In this document: positions 40,544 through 49,877 of the stretch, in pieces | How the letters are laid out: every line of letters starts with the position of its first letter | Numbering within the stretch: the first letter of the stretch is position 1 | DNA from: JAAYDS01 sp012729155 | Lineage (GTDB): Bacteria > Chloroflexota > Anaerolineae > UBA1429 | Direction of reading: 5' to 3' | Assembly (NCBI GenBank): GCA_036774405.1 | Contig: DAIPBO010000002.1 | Span: 62,001 to 126,000, forward strand | Length of the DNA stretch: 64,000 bases | Program-made: the position numbers and the translations under genes | Notes under the pieces: model-generated | What the model was told of the DNA's origin: nothing | What the model saw: only the letters and a program-made list of their open reading frames with translations | The model's database searches: none

Positions 40544-42301
40544 GTGACAGCGACGCAATACCACGTTTGGGAAAAGGTCGAGATCACCCTCGTGGCTGAG
40601 GCAGACTATGCCAATCCCTATACCGATGTTGAGGTATGGGTAGATCTGACAGGCCCAGGTTTTGAGCGGCGCGTCTATGGCTTCTGGGATGGAAGCCATA
40701 CGCACCGCGTGCGCATCGTTGCGACGGCGCCAGGAGAATGGTCGTGGGTTAGCGGCGCTTCACAACCCGACGCGGGCCTCAACGGGCAGGGGGGCGGCTT
40801 TACCGCTGTTGCCTGGAGCCAGGCCGAACTCGCAGCCAATGCCTGCCGACGCGGTTTTCTGCGTGGCACGGACAACGGGCACGGCCTGGAGTATGCCGAC
40901 GGCACGCCCTGCTTTCTGATTGGTGACACCTGGTGGGCGGTGCCGACTTATCGCTTCCGCTGGTATGAGGACGACGAAGAGCGCCCGATCGGCCCCGAAA
41001 TGGGCTTGAAGGACATGGTGCGCTTTCGCAAGAGGCAGGGCTACAACTGCATCGCCATGATCGCTGCCTTTCCCAACTGGGCCAACGACGGTCATCTGCC
41101 ACGGATCGTCCTTGAGGATGGCTCTCACCTCAGATCGGCCTGGCGGCAGTCAGGCACCAACAGCGCCAAAGACATGCACAACGAAGGCGGCAGGCCTTTC
41201 CTCTTTCCGGGGCGTGTGCCGGGGCATGAGGACGTCTATCCCGATGTCGATCGCATCAACCCTGCCTACTTTCAGGCGATGGACCGCAAAGTCGACTATC
41301 TCAACGCGCAGGGGTTCATCCCCTTTATCGAGGCGGCGCGACGAGACGGCATGAACGCCTGGCAGTCATGCTATGCATGGCCAGATTCGTACACGCGCTA
41401 CCTGCAGTATCTCTTTGCTCGCTATCAGGCCAATAATACGATCCTCAGTCCGATTCATTTCGACTCAGGGCATGCTACTATCGCCTCGCGAGACTTTAAC
41501 GCGCCGGCCAACGCCGTGGTGCAAAAGGGCATACCGGCGTTTGACACCCTGCTATCCTGCAACGCCTCTGGCTCGAGTTTGAGCAACTTTGGCAATTCGG
41601 ATGAGGCGCACTGGCTGACGCTGCACCAGATCGGTAACCGACGCCACCACAATAGCCACTGGTTGCTCACCGAGATCTACCATGAGGCAGAGCCGCCCAG
41701 GCCAGCCCTCAACGGCGAACCCTTTTACGATGCCCTCAGCGCCCCCTATGACGTTGGTTGGCCACCCGGTATCGTCCCTGGAACGGCCGAGTCGGCGCGC
41801 TACTGCCGCTCTGGCCACTATGGCAGCTTTTTGTCGGGCGGGCTGGCCGGCGAGATCTATGGCGCTGGCGGCCTGTGGGGCGGCGACATCGAGCGAGAAG
41901 CGCCCTATCGCCTGTGGGATAGCCTGACTTGGGCGTCGGGTGCCGAGATGGCGCACTTGCAGGCCTTTGTCTGGTCCGAGGGACGGCGCTTCCAGGACCT
42001 GGTGCCCAACGCCGAATTAGTCGAGCCCAACCGCACCCATCAGTTACAGGGCAATGTGGGTTGGGCCTATTGCGCGCGCACTCGCGAGCGCGACCTGTTC
42101 ATGGTCTACTTTGAGGCGGGCTGCCCAGCAGGGCGGCTGCGAGGCGCCGCCTATCGGGCCGACTATCGAGCGCACTGGTTCGATCCACGCCAGGGTGCTT
42201 GGAGCGATCCAGTTATCTTGCGCGCTAGCGCCGAGTGCGAGATCGAGCTACCTGCCAAACCGAACGACGACGACTGGGCGCTCAAGTTGCGTCTGGCCTG
42301 A
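40544..42301 (+). CDS. DUF5060/DUF4038 glycoside hydrolase (apiosidase-like)
   Basis: Putative glycosidase of 585 residues with an N-terminal beta-sandwich DUF5060 (residues about 5-90, VEVWVDLTGPGFERRVYGFWDG), a DUF4038 TIM-barrel (about 105-460, FLIGDTWWAVPTYRFRW and FIPFIEAARRDGM) and a C-terminal collagen-binding-like domain. DUF4038 includes GH140 apiosidases, but other activities occur. Candidate acids lie in HFDSGHA and LLTEIYHE, not assigned. There is no signal peptide, so it acts in the cytoplasm on imported sugar. The GTG at 40544 has AGGAGGGGG upstream. It is in the transporter operon. Confidence 0.8.
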   Translation: MTATQYHVWEKVEITLVAEADYANPYTDVEVWVDLTGPGFERRVYGFWDGSHTHRVRIVATAPGEWSWVSGASQPDAGLNGQGGGFTAVAWSQAELAANACRRGFLRGTDNGHGLEYADGTPCFLIGDTWWAVPTYRFRWYEDDEERPIGPEMGLKDMVRFRKRQGYNCIAMIAAFPNWANDGHLPRIVLEDGSHLRSAWRQSGTNSAKDMHNEGGRPFLFPGRVPGHEDVYPDVDRINPAYFQAMDRKVDYLNAQGFIPFIEAARRDGMNAWQSCYAWPDSYTRYLQYLFARYQANNTILSPIHFDSGHATIASRDFNAPANAVVQKGIPAFDTLLSCNASGSSLSNFGNSDEAHWLTLHQIGNRRHHNSHWLLTEIYHEAEPPRPALNGEPFYDALSAPYDVGWPPGIVPGTAESARYCRSGHYGSFLSGGLAGEIYGAGGLWGGDIEREAPYRLWDSLTWASGAEMAHLQAFVWSEGRRFQDLVPNAELVEPNRTHQLQGNVGWAYCARTRERDLFMVYFEAGCPAGRLRGAAYRADYRAHWFDPRQGAWSDPVILRASAECEIELPAKPNDDDWALKLRLA

Positions 42302-42363
42302 TGCCAGAGACCTGACCGTGCTGAGCCTGTGTTGCTGTCTGAGCGGGCCAAAGGAGGCGTGAC

Positions 42364-42804
42364 ATGCGATACGTGAGGCTGGTCGCGCTGGTGCTCTTGT
42401 TTGGTGTAGGGCTGGCAGCCTGCAAGAGTCAGGACTTGCCGGCCGGCTGCCCGCCGTCTTGTTCGGGCCTCTACCTCTATCAGTACAAGCTCAATGACGT
42501 CAACCTGTCTGGCGCCGACCTCAGCCAGGCAGATCTCACTCGGGCGACGTTGGTCGGAGCGGACCTCAGCGGAGCCAATCTGCGGGGGGCCATCATGCCC
42601 TACACAGACCTCGAGGGCGCCAATCTGACCGACGCCGATCTGACTGGCGCAGACCTGAGGTTCGCCAAGCTCAAGGATGCCGACCTCACGGGCGCCAAGC
42701 TCGAGGGGGCCAATCTCTTGAGCGCCACCTATCGACGTTCGACCAAGTGGCCAGAGGGATTCACCCCGCGCTCAGCCGGCGCCGTGCTTGAACCCGGAGA
42801 CTGA
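42364..42804 (+). CDS. Pentapeptide-repeat lipoprotein
   Basis: Small exported protein of 146 residues. It has a signal peptide and lipobox (LLFGVGLAAC, Cys at residue 20), then about 14 pentapeptide units of the A(D/N)LXX type such as LSGADLSQADLTRATLVGAD, which should form a right-handed quadrilateral helix. A tail of about 35 residues follows. The function is unknown. It sits between the two glycosidases and is probably in their operon (AAAGGAGG ribosome site, 3 bp before the GH2 gene). Confidence 0.8.
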   Translation: MRYVRLVALVLLFGVGLAACKSQDLPAGCPPSCSGLYLYQYKLNDVNLSGADLSQADLTRATLVGADLSGANLRGAIMPYTDLEGANLTDADLTGADLRFAKLKDADLTGAKLEGANLLSATYRRSTKWPEGFTPRSAGAVLEPGD

Positions 42805-42807
42805 GCT

Positions 42808-45333
42808 GTGGGCCCATCGGGAGGCGTCTTGAGTCTACAAGCGCAGACCATCGCGTTGGCTGGCGCATGGCAGTTGGCCAGGTGGAGCGGTGCGCCGATC
42901 ACGGGCCCAATCCAGAATCTTGATCTCAAGTGGGTGCCGGTAGCGGTGCCCGGTGCAGTGCACTATGACCTTGTGTCTGCCGGGCGGCTCGAGAACCCCT
43001 TATCCAGCCGTCAGGCCGCAGCTGATGCGGCTTGGGTCGCCGACAGCGACTGGCTCTATTGGCGAACCTTCGTGCTCGAAGAGGCCCCTGCGCCGGAGCA
43101 CCACCCCTTGCTCTGGTTCGAGAGTATCGATACCTATGCCGATGTCTGGCTCAACGGTGTGTGCGTTGGCACCAGCAACAACATGCTCAGGCCTTGCCGC
43201 CTTTACGTAGCCCCCGATCGACTGCACGCTGGTGAGAATACCCTGCTTGTGCACGTCAAGGCGCACCGCCGTATGCTCGCTCATGCGGTTCCCGATTCTG
43301 AAAGAATCGCCACAGGCAGCGGTTCAACCGCGCATCGCGATCGCTCGCTGATTCGGCGTTACCAGCGTAGCTATAACACCAGCTTGCTCAACCTGGGTGT
43401 GAATGTGCTGGGCATTGGCATCCCCGGCAGCGTCGGGTTGACGCTCTATCCTGAGGCCCACATCTCTGACCTCTGTCTGGTTACCGAGGTGTTATGCGCA
43501 CAGCAGGCTGAGGTGCGGTTGCTGGCGCAGGTGTATGGAGCCGCTGAGGGAGAGGATGTCGAGTTCGCGCTGTACCCCGAGGGCGCCGCAGAGCCTGTTG
43601 CGCGCGTGGTTGCAGCAGTGGCTGCGGGTGAGGCGGTCTGTCCCCTGGTCGTGCCGACTCCACGGCCCTGGTGGCCAGCGGGCTACGGACAGCCGCACCT
43701 GTATCGTCTTGAGGCGCGCCTGCTGCGCCATGGGGCCGTGCTGCACAGCCTGACACGACGCGTGGGCATCAAGACCGTCTCGCTAGTACGCGCGCTGCCC
43801 AATGGCCGCGAGACCTTTCAGCTGCAAGTGAATGGCCGCGACGTATATGTGCGCGGTGGCAATATGATGCCCATCGATGCTATTCGTGGGCTGGCAACAC
43901 CTCAAGCGTACGAGCGGATGCTACAACTCGCGCTCAACGCCAATATGAACCTGATCCGCCTGTGGGGCGGCGGCGTGCCCGAGGATGAGGCATTTCTCGC
44001 GCGCTGTGATGAGCTGGGGATCATGATCTGGCAGGACTTTTTCTATCACTCGAGCACCTACCCCGACTATGATGCCGCCTTCATGGCCAGTGCTGAGGCG
44101 GAGGCCAGCGATCTTGTCGCCAAGATGCGCTCACATGCCTGCCTCGTGGCGTTTTGCGGCGGCAATGAGCAGCAACAGGGCTGGGACGAGTGGCATTGGC
44201 AGCAAGAACTGGATCGCTTTTACGGCGAGAGGCTATTCACTGAGATGCTGCCTCGCGTCTGCGCCGAGCGCGCGCCCGAGATACCCTACGTGCCCAACTC
44301 GCCTCATGGTGGCCTGGGCGGGCAGTCTCCCGCCACTGGCGATACTCACACCTGGGGCAACTACTACAACGCCACCAAAGATCCGCTCTTTGTCACCGAA
44401 ACCTGCTGGACTGAAGACTCGTACTCTCGGCCCGAGACGTTGCGCGAGGCTATGGGCCTCGACGTGGACGATCTGAGTGAGCATGGTTGGCCACGACGTT
44501 GGCGCGAGCGCACCGGCCTAAGGCTGTGCAGGTTCCCCTACACTCACTATGCGGATATCTCGAGCTTGCGAGCCTACTTGCGGGCCCTCGAGATCGAGCA
44601 GCTCGAGGCGGACTTTCAGGCTCTGGCCTATCTGCGCACGCGCAGTCCCTCGTGCAATGGCCTGGTCTACTGGCCGCTGAACAAGGGTGGACCCCTGTTT
44701 GGCTTTGGCTGCATCGACTATGGCGGGCGGCCGTTGATGGCTTACCACGCGGCACAGCGTTTATTTGCCGACATCGCGCTGCATCTCTATCGCGATGGTG
44801 CTGATATCCGCGTGGTGGCGGCCAATGCTGCCGAGGCATGGTCCGGGCGATTGCATCTCTGGCATGTGGACTTGAATGGACGTGAGCGCGGCCGTTGGGA
44901 GCTGCCCGTGACGATCGCGAGTGGCAATAGCATCCGCCTGTTTGACCTGAACGGACTATATGACAAAGTGCTTGATCGCAGGAGTGAGTGGCTCTATGCC
45001 GAGTTCCGTGCTCGCGGCATGGCCGTGGCTTGGGCTCAGTTGCTCTTTTGCCCCCTGGCAGAGCTGCACACCGCGCCGGGCGTCCTGGAGATGACGGCGC
45101 ATCGCGTGACGCATGATCGCTGGCGGCTCGAGTTGTCGACCACGTCTCCCTCGCCACTACTCGAGCTCGAGGCCAATGGGCGCGTCATGTACAGCGATAA
45201 TTACTTTGGGCTGATACCGGGCATCTACAAGCCTGTTTGGGTCACCCTGCTGGAGGCGCCGCCGGCGGGCGGCCTCACCGTCACTGCGGGCGCCTGGAAT
45301 CGGTCGGCCGAGGTCAAGGTGTCGCTGGCCTGA
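42808..45333 (+). CDS. Glycoside hydrolase family 2, beta-mannosidase-like
   Basis: Enzyme of 841 residues with the GH2 order: sugar-binding domain (LAGAWQLARWSG at the start), immunoglobulin-like domain, catalytic barrel from about 310, and C-terminal domains. RLWGGGVPEDEAFLARCDELGIMIWQDF is typical of beta-mannosidases. The acid/base is E454 in GGNEQ and the nucleophile E531 in FVTETCW. No signal peptide is seen, so it is cytoplasmic. The start is GTG 42808 or the TTG at 42829, which has GGGAGG upstream. Specificity for mannose is likely by family but not proven; it could cut another beta-linked sugar. Confidence 0.85.
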   Translation: MGPSGGVLSLQAQTIALAGAWQLARWSGAPITGPIQNLDLKWVPVAVPGAVHYDLVSAGRLENPLSSRQAAADAAWVADSDWLYWRTFVLEEAPAPEHHPLLWFESIDTYADVWLNGVCVGTSNNMLRPCRLYVAPDRLHAGENTLLVHVKAHRRMLAHAVPDSERIATGSGSTAHRDRSLIRRYQRSYNTSLLNLGVNVLGIGIPGSVGLTLYPEAHISDLCLVTEVLCAQQAEVRLLAQVYGAAEGEDVEFALYPEGAAEPVARVVAAVAAGEAVCPLVVPTPRPWWPAGYGQPHLYRLEARLLRHGAVLHSLTRRVGIKTVSLVRALPNGRETFQLQVNGRDVYVRGGNMMPIDAIRGLATPQAYERMLQLALNANMNLIRLWGGGVPEDEAFLARCDELGIMIWQDFFYHSSTYPDYDAAFMASAEAEASDLVAKMRSHACLVAFCGGNEQQQGWDEWHWQQELDRFYGERLFTEMLPRVCAERAPEIPYVPNSPHGGLGGQSPATGDTHTWGNYYNATKDPLFVTETCWTEDSYSRPETLREAMGLDVDDLSEHGWPRRWRERTGLRLCRFPYTHYADISSLRAYLRALEIEQLEADFQALAYLRTRSPSCNGLVYWPLNKGGPLFGFGCIDYGGRPLMAYHAAQRLFADIALHLYRDGADIRVVAANAAEAWSGRLHLWHVDLNGRERGRWELPVTIASGNSIRLFDLNGLYDKVLDRRSEWLYAEFRARGMAVAWAQLLFCPLAELHTAPGVLEMTAHRVTHDRWRLELSTTSPSPLLELEANGRVMYSDNYFGLIPGIYKPVWVTLLEAPPAGGLTVTAGAWNRSAEVKVSLA

Positions 45334-45356
45334 TTGGCCGTTGAGGGGAGGGGCTT

Positions 45357-46367
45357 ATGCTGGTACTCTCGACGCAAAACTTTGCGCCCGACGACGTCGC
45401 TCGTCTTCAAGCTGCGGGATGCACCTACCGCTACGTGCGCCCTGGCGGCGATCCGCACGGGGCCGACTCGGAGCAGTTCCACGCGGGCATCTATGCCCTT
45501 GATGAGGCGATGCGCCGCGACGTCATTGTGCTCGTCACGCCCTGCTTTCACGTGACGCCACCGCTGCTCGCGGCGCTTCCGGCGCTGCAGTGGGTCCATC
45601 ACCCCGGCGCGGGCGTTAACTCGGGCCCCTTCTGGACCCAGTGGGGCCTGCTCGATGCTCATCAGATCGTTGTCACCACCGCAAAGATACATGCCACACC
45701 CATCTCTGAATGGATCGTGGCCGTCGTGCTGTCGCTGGCCAAGCATCTCAAGCGCTATGCCGAACGACAGCGCGGCCACATCTACCATAATGCCGAGCAT
45801 CTTCCTGCGATGATCCTCGCGGGCAAGACTGCTTTGGTGATCGGCACTGGCCACGTGGGTGCAGAGACTGGTCGCAAGCTCAAGCTCGCGTTTGGCATGT
45901 GGACGCTGGGCATTAACAGCGACGGACGGCCGGTGCCCCATTTTGACGAGACCTATACCCTGGCGGCCCTCGATGAACTCTTGCCGCGCGTCGACTTTGT
46001 CATCTGCACCAGCGCGCTGGTTGAGGCTACTCGCGGTATGATCGACGCCCGGCGACTGGCGCTCATGCGACCCAGCGCCTATATTGTCAATCCATCGCGC
46101 GGTGGTCTGATCGTCGAACGTGATCTTGTCGCCGCTCTCCAGTGCAGACGAATCGCTGGCGCAGCGCTCGACACCTTCGAGGTAGAGCCTCTGCCGGCTG
46201 ATAGCCCGTTGTGGGGGCTGGACAACGTGGTGCTTACGCCGCATTGCTCGGGTGGCCGACCTGACTATGCTACAGCGGTCATGGAGCGGCTGCTGGCCAA
46301 CCTCGATGCTTTTCGCGCGGGCCGCCGCGATCAAATGAGCGACGTCGCAAGCCTCAAGCGCTATTAG
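45357..46367 (+). CDS. D-2-hydroxyacid dehydrogenase
   Basis: NAD-dependent enzyme of 336 residues. The Rossmann motif is LVIGTGHVGAETG, and the catalytic triad is present: Arg in VNPSRGGLIVERDLV, Glu in DTFEVEPLP and His in LTPHCSGG. Such enzymes reduce glyoxylate, hydroxypyruvate or sugar-acid-derived 2-oxoacids. It follows the GH2 gene by 23 bp and precedes a classic RraA. GGGGAGGGG precedes the ATG. Confidence 0.88.
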   Translation: MLVLSTQNFAPDDVARLQAAGCTYRYVRPGGDPHGADSEQFHAGIYALDEAMRRDVIVLVTPCFHVTPPLLAALPALQWVHHPGAGVNSGPFWTQWGLLDAHQIVVTTAKIHATPISEWIVAVVLSLAKHLKRYAERQRGHIYHNAEHLPAMILAGKTALVIGTGHVGAETGRKLKLAFGMWTLGINSDGRPVPHFDETYTLAALDELLPRVDFVICTSALVEATRGMIDARRLALMRPSAYIVNPSRGGLIVERDLVAALQCRRIAGAALDTFEVEPLPADSPLWGLDNVVLTPHCSGGRPDYATAVMERLLANLDAFRAGRRDQMSDVASLKRY

Positions 46368-46446
46368 AAGGTGTTGGCCCGCTAGGCATGGCTCGGCGTC
46401 GACCGCGAGTCTCGAGCCGATAGCGATACGACGGAAGGAGCAGACA

Positions 46447-47115
46447 ATGCAGCGGATCATTCAGGACATCCAGCGTGCCCCCAGAGAGATGATCGAGGCC
46501 TTTGCCACGTTGGCGGCGGCGACGGTCTACGAGTCCAATCAGCAGTCCGGGGCGATGGATCATACCATCAAGCCTAACGTGTGGGGGCAGCGTATGTGCG
46601 GCAGCGCGGTCACGGTGCGCTGTTTTCCGGCCGACAACCTCATGTTGCATACGGCCATCGCCATCGCGCAGCCCGGCGATGTGATTGTGGCCGAGGTGGG
46701 CGGCCTGCTCGATGCGGGCTATTGGGGCGAGATAACGACGGTGGCGGCTCAGGCCAGGGGCGTGGCGGGGCTGGTCATCGCCGGTGGCACCCGCGACCAC
46801 GAGGCCATCGCCCAGCGCGGGTTCCCGGTCTGGTCGGCGGCCATCTGCATGCGCGCCACGGTGAAAAAGAACCTCGGCTGGGTGAATCATCCGGTGTGTG
46901 TGGGCGGGGTGGAGGTGCACCCCGGCGATCTCGTGTTGGGCGACGACGACGGCGTAGTGGTGGTACCACAGGCGCGGCTAACTGACGTGCTGGTGCGGGC
47001 GCAGGCCAAAGAAGCCAGTGAGGCCGAGGTAATGCGTCGCCTGCAAGAGGGTGAGCTCACGCTGGATATTCTGGGCTTTCGCCAATCGCTCACCGATCTT
47101 GGTGTGATGCTGTAG
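46447..47115 (+). CDS. RraA-family protein, likely HMG/CHA-type aldolase
   Basis: Protein of 222 residues resembling 4-hydroxy-4-methyl-2-oxoglutarate / 4-carboxy-4-hydroxy-2-oxoadipate aldolase, which splits a branched 2-oxoacid to pyruvate. It keeps the usual residues: AQPGDVIVAEVGG, GYWGEITTVAAQARG and AGGTRDHEAI (Arg-Asp pair). This contrasts with the three copies at 34590-36879, which have lost the first two. It has no Cys-Cys motif. GAAGGAG precedes the ATG. It lies between two dehydrogenases and probably cleaves their product. Confidence 0.82.
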   Translation: MQRIIQDIQRAPREMIEAFATLAAATVYESNQQSGAMDHTIKPNVWGQRMCGSAVTVRCFPADNLMLHTAIAIAQPGDVIVAEVGGLLDAGYWGEITTVAAQARGVAGLVIAGGTRDHEAIAQRGFPVWSAAICMRATVKKNLGWVNHPVCVGGVEVHPGDLVLGDDDGVVVVPQARLTDVLVRAQAKEASEAEVMRRLQEGELTLDILGFRQSLTDLGVML

Positions 47116-47147
47116 GGGGAGCAGATGACATCTGCCAGAGGCGAACG

Positions 47148-48248
47148 ATGGACGTGAACGGGCATCGGTATGGCTATCGGATCAACGGAGCTGAGCTGCG
47201 TTGTTTCGCCGCGGCCGTGCTCGAGGCGGCCGGCCTGGCGCCAGGGCATGCTGTCGTGGTGGCCGATAGCCTGACTCAGGCCGAATTGCGCGGTCAGGGC
47301 AGCCACGGCGTGTCGCGCCTGCTCGATATCTATGTCAAGCGGCTACGCCTGGGGGTCACCAATCCGCGTCCCTGCCCCGTCACAGTTGCACAAAAGGGCG
47401 GCACTGCGCTGGTTGATGGTGACAATGGCCCCGGCCAGGTTGCCGGCGTCTATGCCATGATGCTGGCCATCGATCTTGCTCACGAGTATGGCGTGGGCTG
47501 CGTGGCGGTGCGCCGCAGCAACCACTATGGTGCGGCGGCCTTTTACCTGCAGCAGGCGCTAGAGGCCGGCATGATCGGCCTCACCACCACCAATGCACCG
47601 CCTAACATGCCACCAACAGGCGGGCGGGAGCCCTTTCTGGGGACCAACCCGCTGGCGGTGGCCGTGCCCAGCGCCACACAAGGGCCGGTGTTGCTCGATA
47701 TGGCCACCAGTGTGGTGGCCAAGGGCAAGATTCAGCTCATGGCCAAAGAGGGTCAGCAGACCATCCCCCCGGGCTGGGCGTTGGATGCTGAAGGCCACCC
47801 GACCACCGACGTGCAGGCTGCACTGGGCGGCATGATGCTGCCGGTGGGCGGCCACAAGGGGTACGGCCTGGCCCTTGTCGTCGAGATCCTCAGCGCTCTA
47901 GTGGCGGGGGCCGCCTTTGGCCCGCACCTGGGCACGCTCTATGCTGACTTTGATCGCGGGCAGAATGTGGGGCACTTTTTCGCAGCGCTTGATCCGGGCG
48001 CTTTCGGGCCTGGCGAAGGCTTTTTGGCGCGCATGGATGCCCTGCTGACCGAGGTGCGCACCGTGCCCACGCAGGCCGGCGTGAGCGAGATTCTGCTGCC
48101 GGGCGAGGTGGAAAGCCGCTGCCAGGAGCGCTATGCTGCCGAAGGTATACCCTTTGACCAGGCCGTGTATGAAGAGGTGTGTGGCATCGCTGGCGAGTTG
48201 GGCGTGCCGCCCCTCAGGGCGATGGCGCTAGACGCCAACAACATCTGA
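47148..48248 (+). CDS. Malate/L-lactate dehydrogenase family protein (Ldh2 type)
   Basis: NAD(P)-dependent 2-hydroxyacid dehydrogenase of 366 residues in the family of YlbC/ComC/sulfolactate dehydrogenase, which lacks the classic Rossmann fold. Family features are GSHGVSRLLDIYVKRL, AVRRSNHYGAAAFY (catalytic His), TTTNAPPNMPPTGG and PVGGHKGYGLALVVEIL. It oxidises or reduces an L-2-hydroxyacid; here the natural substrate is probably a sugar acid. It follows the RraA gene by 32 bp. Confidence 0.88.
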   Translation: MDVNGHRYGYRINGAELRCFAAAVLEAAGLAPGHAVVVADSLTQAELRGQGSHGVSRLLDIYVKRLRLGVTNPRPCPVTVAQKGGTALVDGDNGPGQVAGVYAMMLAIDLAHEYGVGCVAVRRSNHYGAAAFYLQQALEAGMIGLTTTNAPPNMPPTGGREPFLGTNPLAVAVPSATQGPVLLDMATSVVAKGKIQLMAKEGQQTIPPGWALDAEGHPTTDVQAALGGMMLPVGGHKGYGLALVVEILSALVAGAAFGPHLGTLYADFDRGQNVGHFFAALDPGAFGPGEGFLARMDALLTEVRTVPTQAGVSEILLPGEVESRCQERYAAEGIPFDQAVYEEVCGIAGELGVPPLRAMALDANNI

Positions 48249-48264
48249 TAGGAGCGACGTAGCA

Positions 48265-48675
48265 ATGAAGACACAACGCAGCCGCATTGAAGAGATCATT
48301 GTCATCCGCCTCAACTCGGGCGAGGACATCTTGCTCGGCATCCGCGAGGCGGTGGCGCAGCACGACCTCAAGAGTGCGCTCATCCTGGGGGCTATGGGCT
48401 CTGTGCAGCGCTATCATGTGCACGTGGTCGAATCGACCGAGCTGCCCCCCAAAGACATCTTTCTCAAGGGCGAGGAGCCGTTGGATATCCTGTCGCTCAA
48501 CGGTGTGGTGATGAACGGTCGCGTGCACGCCCACATCAGCTTCTCGGGGCCTGACCTGACCATGGGTGGCCATCTCGAAGAGGGCTGCCAGATCCTCTCC
48601 TTTGGCCAGGTCTGGTTGGTGCCCGCTCCTGCAGCTGATCTGACCGACTGGGACCGCATCGGCAAGATCGAATAG
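48265..48675 (+). CDS. PPC/DUF296 domain protein
   Basis: Small protein of 136 residues consisting of one PPC (DUF296) domain: VIRLNSGEDILLGIREAV, ALILGAMGSVQRYHVHVVE and GRVHAHISFSGPDLTMGGHL. The three histidines in the last segment match the metal site seen in bacterial and archaeal members. In plants the domain follows an AT-hook, but here there is none, so it may be an enzyme or regulator of the surrounding catabolic genes. TAGGAGCGACG precedes the ATG. Confidence 0.78.
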   Translation: MKTQRSRIEEIIVIRLNSGEDILLGIREAVAQHDLKSALILGAMGSVQRYHVHVVESTELPPKDIFLKGEEPLDILSLNGVVMNGRVHAHISFSGPDLTMGGHLEEGCQILSFGQVWLVPAPAADLTDWDRIGKIE

Positions 48676-48710
48676 CTGGCGTGCAAGGCGTCGGCAGAGG
48701 AGAGGTGCCC

Positions 48711-49814
48711 ATGACAACGACATCCAGGGTAGCAATGCTGCGCGAGCTTCGGCCGCCGGCCGAGCGGCCTTTTGTGCTCGAGGAGGTGGCGATTCCGCCG
48801 CTGACTGAGGGGGCGGTGTTAGGGCGTATGGTGCTGGCAGGCGTGTGTGGTACCGATGTACACATTCTGCATGGCAAAGTGCCTATCAAACTGCCGGCCA
48901 TCCTTGGCCACGAGAACGTCTGCCAGGTGGTCGAGATCGGTGGCAGCAAGCCCCTGGCTGACATCACCGGCCAGCCGGTGCAGGTGGGCGACCTGATCAC
49001 CTGGCTGCCCAAGTCATGCATGCAGTGCTACAGCTGCACCATCCTCAAAGATCAGAGCAAGTGCGAGCGACGCATCGGCTATGGCGGCTGGTTGCCGGCC
49101 TGGCAGCACCCCTACCTGGTGGGCGGCTTTGCCGAGTATGTTTGGCTACTGCCGGACAGCGACATCGTGGTGGTCAACGACGTGGCGCCCGAGGCGGTGG
49201 TGTTGGGCGACGCTCTGCGGGTGATGGTGCATGCCGTCGAGAATGTAGGCGGCATCTGCTATGGCGACACGGTGGTGGTGCAGGGCTCGGGGGCCGTGGG
49301 GATGATGGGCATCCTGTTGGCCCTGGATGCGGGCGCGGGCCAGGTGATCGTCACCGGCGGGCCCGCGGCGCGCCTGGATTTGGTGCGCGAGTTGGGCGCA
49401 GACGTCGCCATCGACATCTTTGGCGTCCGGGCCCCCGAGCGGATCGCTCAGGTGCTCGAGTTGACGCACGGCCGCGGCGCTGACGTCATCATCGAGGCAA
49501 CGGGCGTGCCCACGGCGGTTGCCGAGGGGCTCGAGATGGTGCGCATCAACGGGCGCTATGTGATCGCCGGCCACTATGGCGATGCAGGCACTGTGCCGCT
49601 CAACCCGCACCTGATCAATCGCAAACAGGTGACCATCACCGGCGCCTGGTCGGCCGACAACAGCCACTTTTTGCGGGGGCTGACGCTGTTGCGCAAGCTC
49701 TCGCGCGAGACGCTGGACAAGCTGGTTCGGCCCAGGTTCAGCCTGACCGACATCAACGCAGCGCTGCTGGCGACCGAGCGGCAAGAGACCGTCAAGGTGG
49801 TTGTCGCGCCGTGA
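48711..49814 (+). CDS. Zinc-dependent alcohol dehydrogenase
   Basis: Medium-chain dehydrogenase of 367 residues. The catalytic zinc region is LAGVCGTDVHILHG and GHE in LGHENVCQ; the structural zinc cysteines are seen in KSCMQCYSCTILKDQSKC. The NAD-binding glycine motif is GSGAVGMMGILLAL. Relatives act on sugar alcohols and threonine. GAGGAGAGG precedes the ATG at 48711. It probably oxidises a sugar or polyol in the pathway of this operon. Confidence 0.88.
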   Translation: MTTTSRVAMLRELRPPAERPFVLEEVAIPPLTEGAVLGRMVLAGVCGTDVHILHGKVPIKLPAILGHENVCQVVEIGGSKPLADITGQPVQVGDLITWLPKSCMQCYSCTILKDQSKCERRIGYGGWLPAWQHPYLVGGFAEYVWLLPDSDIVVVNDVAPEAVVLGDALRVMVHAVENVGGICYGDTVVVQGSGAVGMMGILLALDAGAGQVIVTGGPAARLDLVRELGADVAIDIFGVRAPERIAQVLELTHGRGADVIIEATGVPTAVAEGLEMVRINGRYVIAGHYGDAGTVPLNPHLINRKQVTITGAWSADNSHFLRGLTLLRKLSRETLDKLVRPRFSLTDINAALLATERQETVKVVVAP

Positions 49815-49877
49815 GAGCTGGTGCCGCGCGCTGAGCTGAGCGCTTGCGTCCAACGGCGACGCCAGAGAGGAGACGCT

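Noticed and set aside
40544..42301. Firm assignment as apiosidase
   Set aside because: DUF4038 proteins have several activities and the catalytic acids could not be aligned by eye, so only apiosidase-like is used.
45225..46460. Minus-strand open frame of 411 codons
   Set aside because: It is antisense to the 2-hydroxyacid dehydrogenase gene, which has all catalytic residues; GC-rich third positions open such frames by chance.
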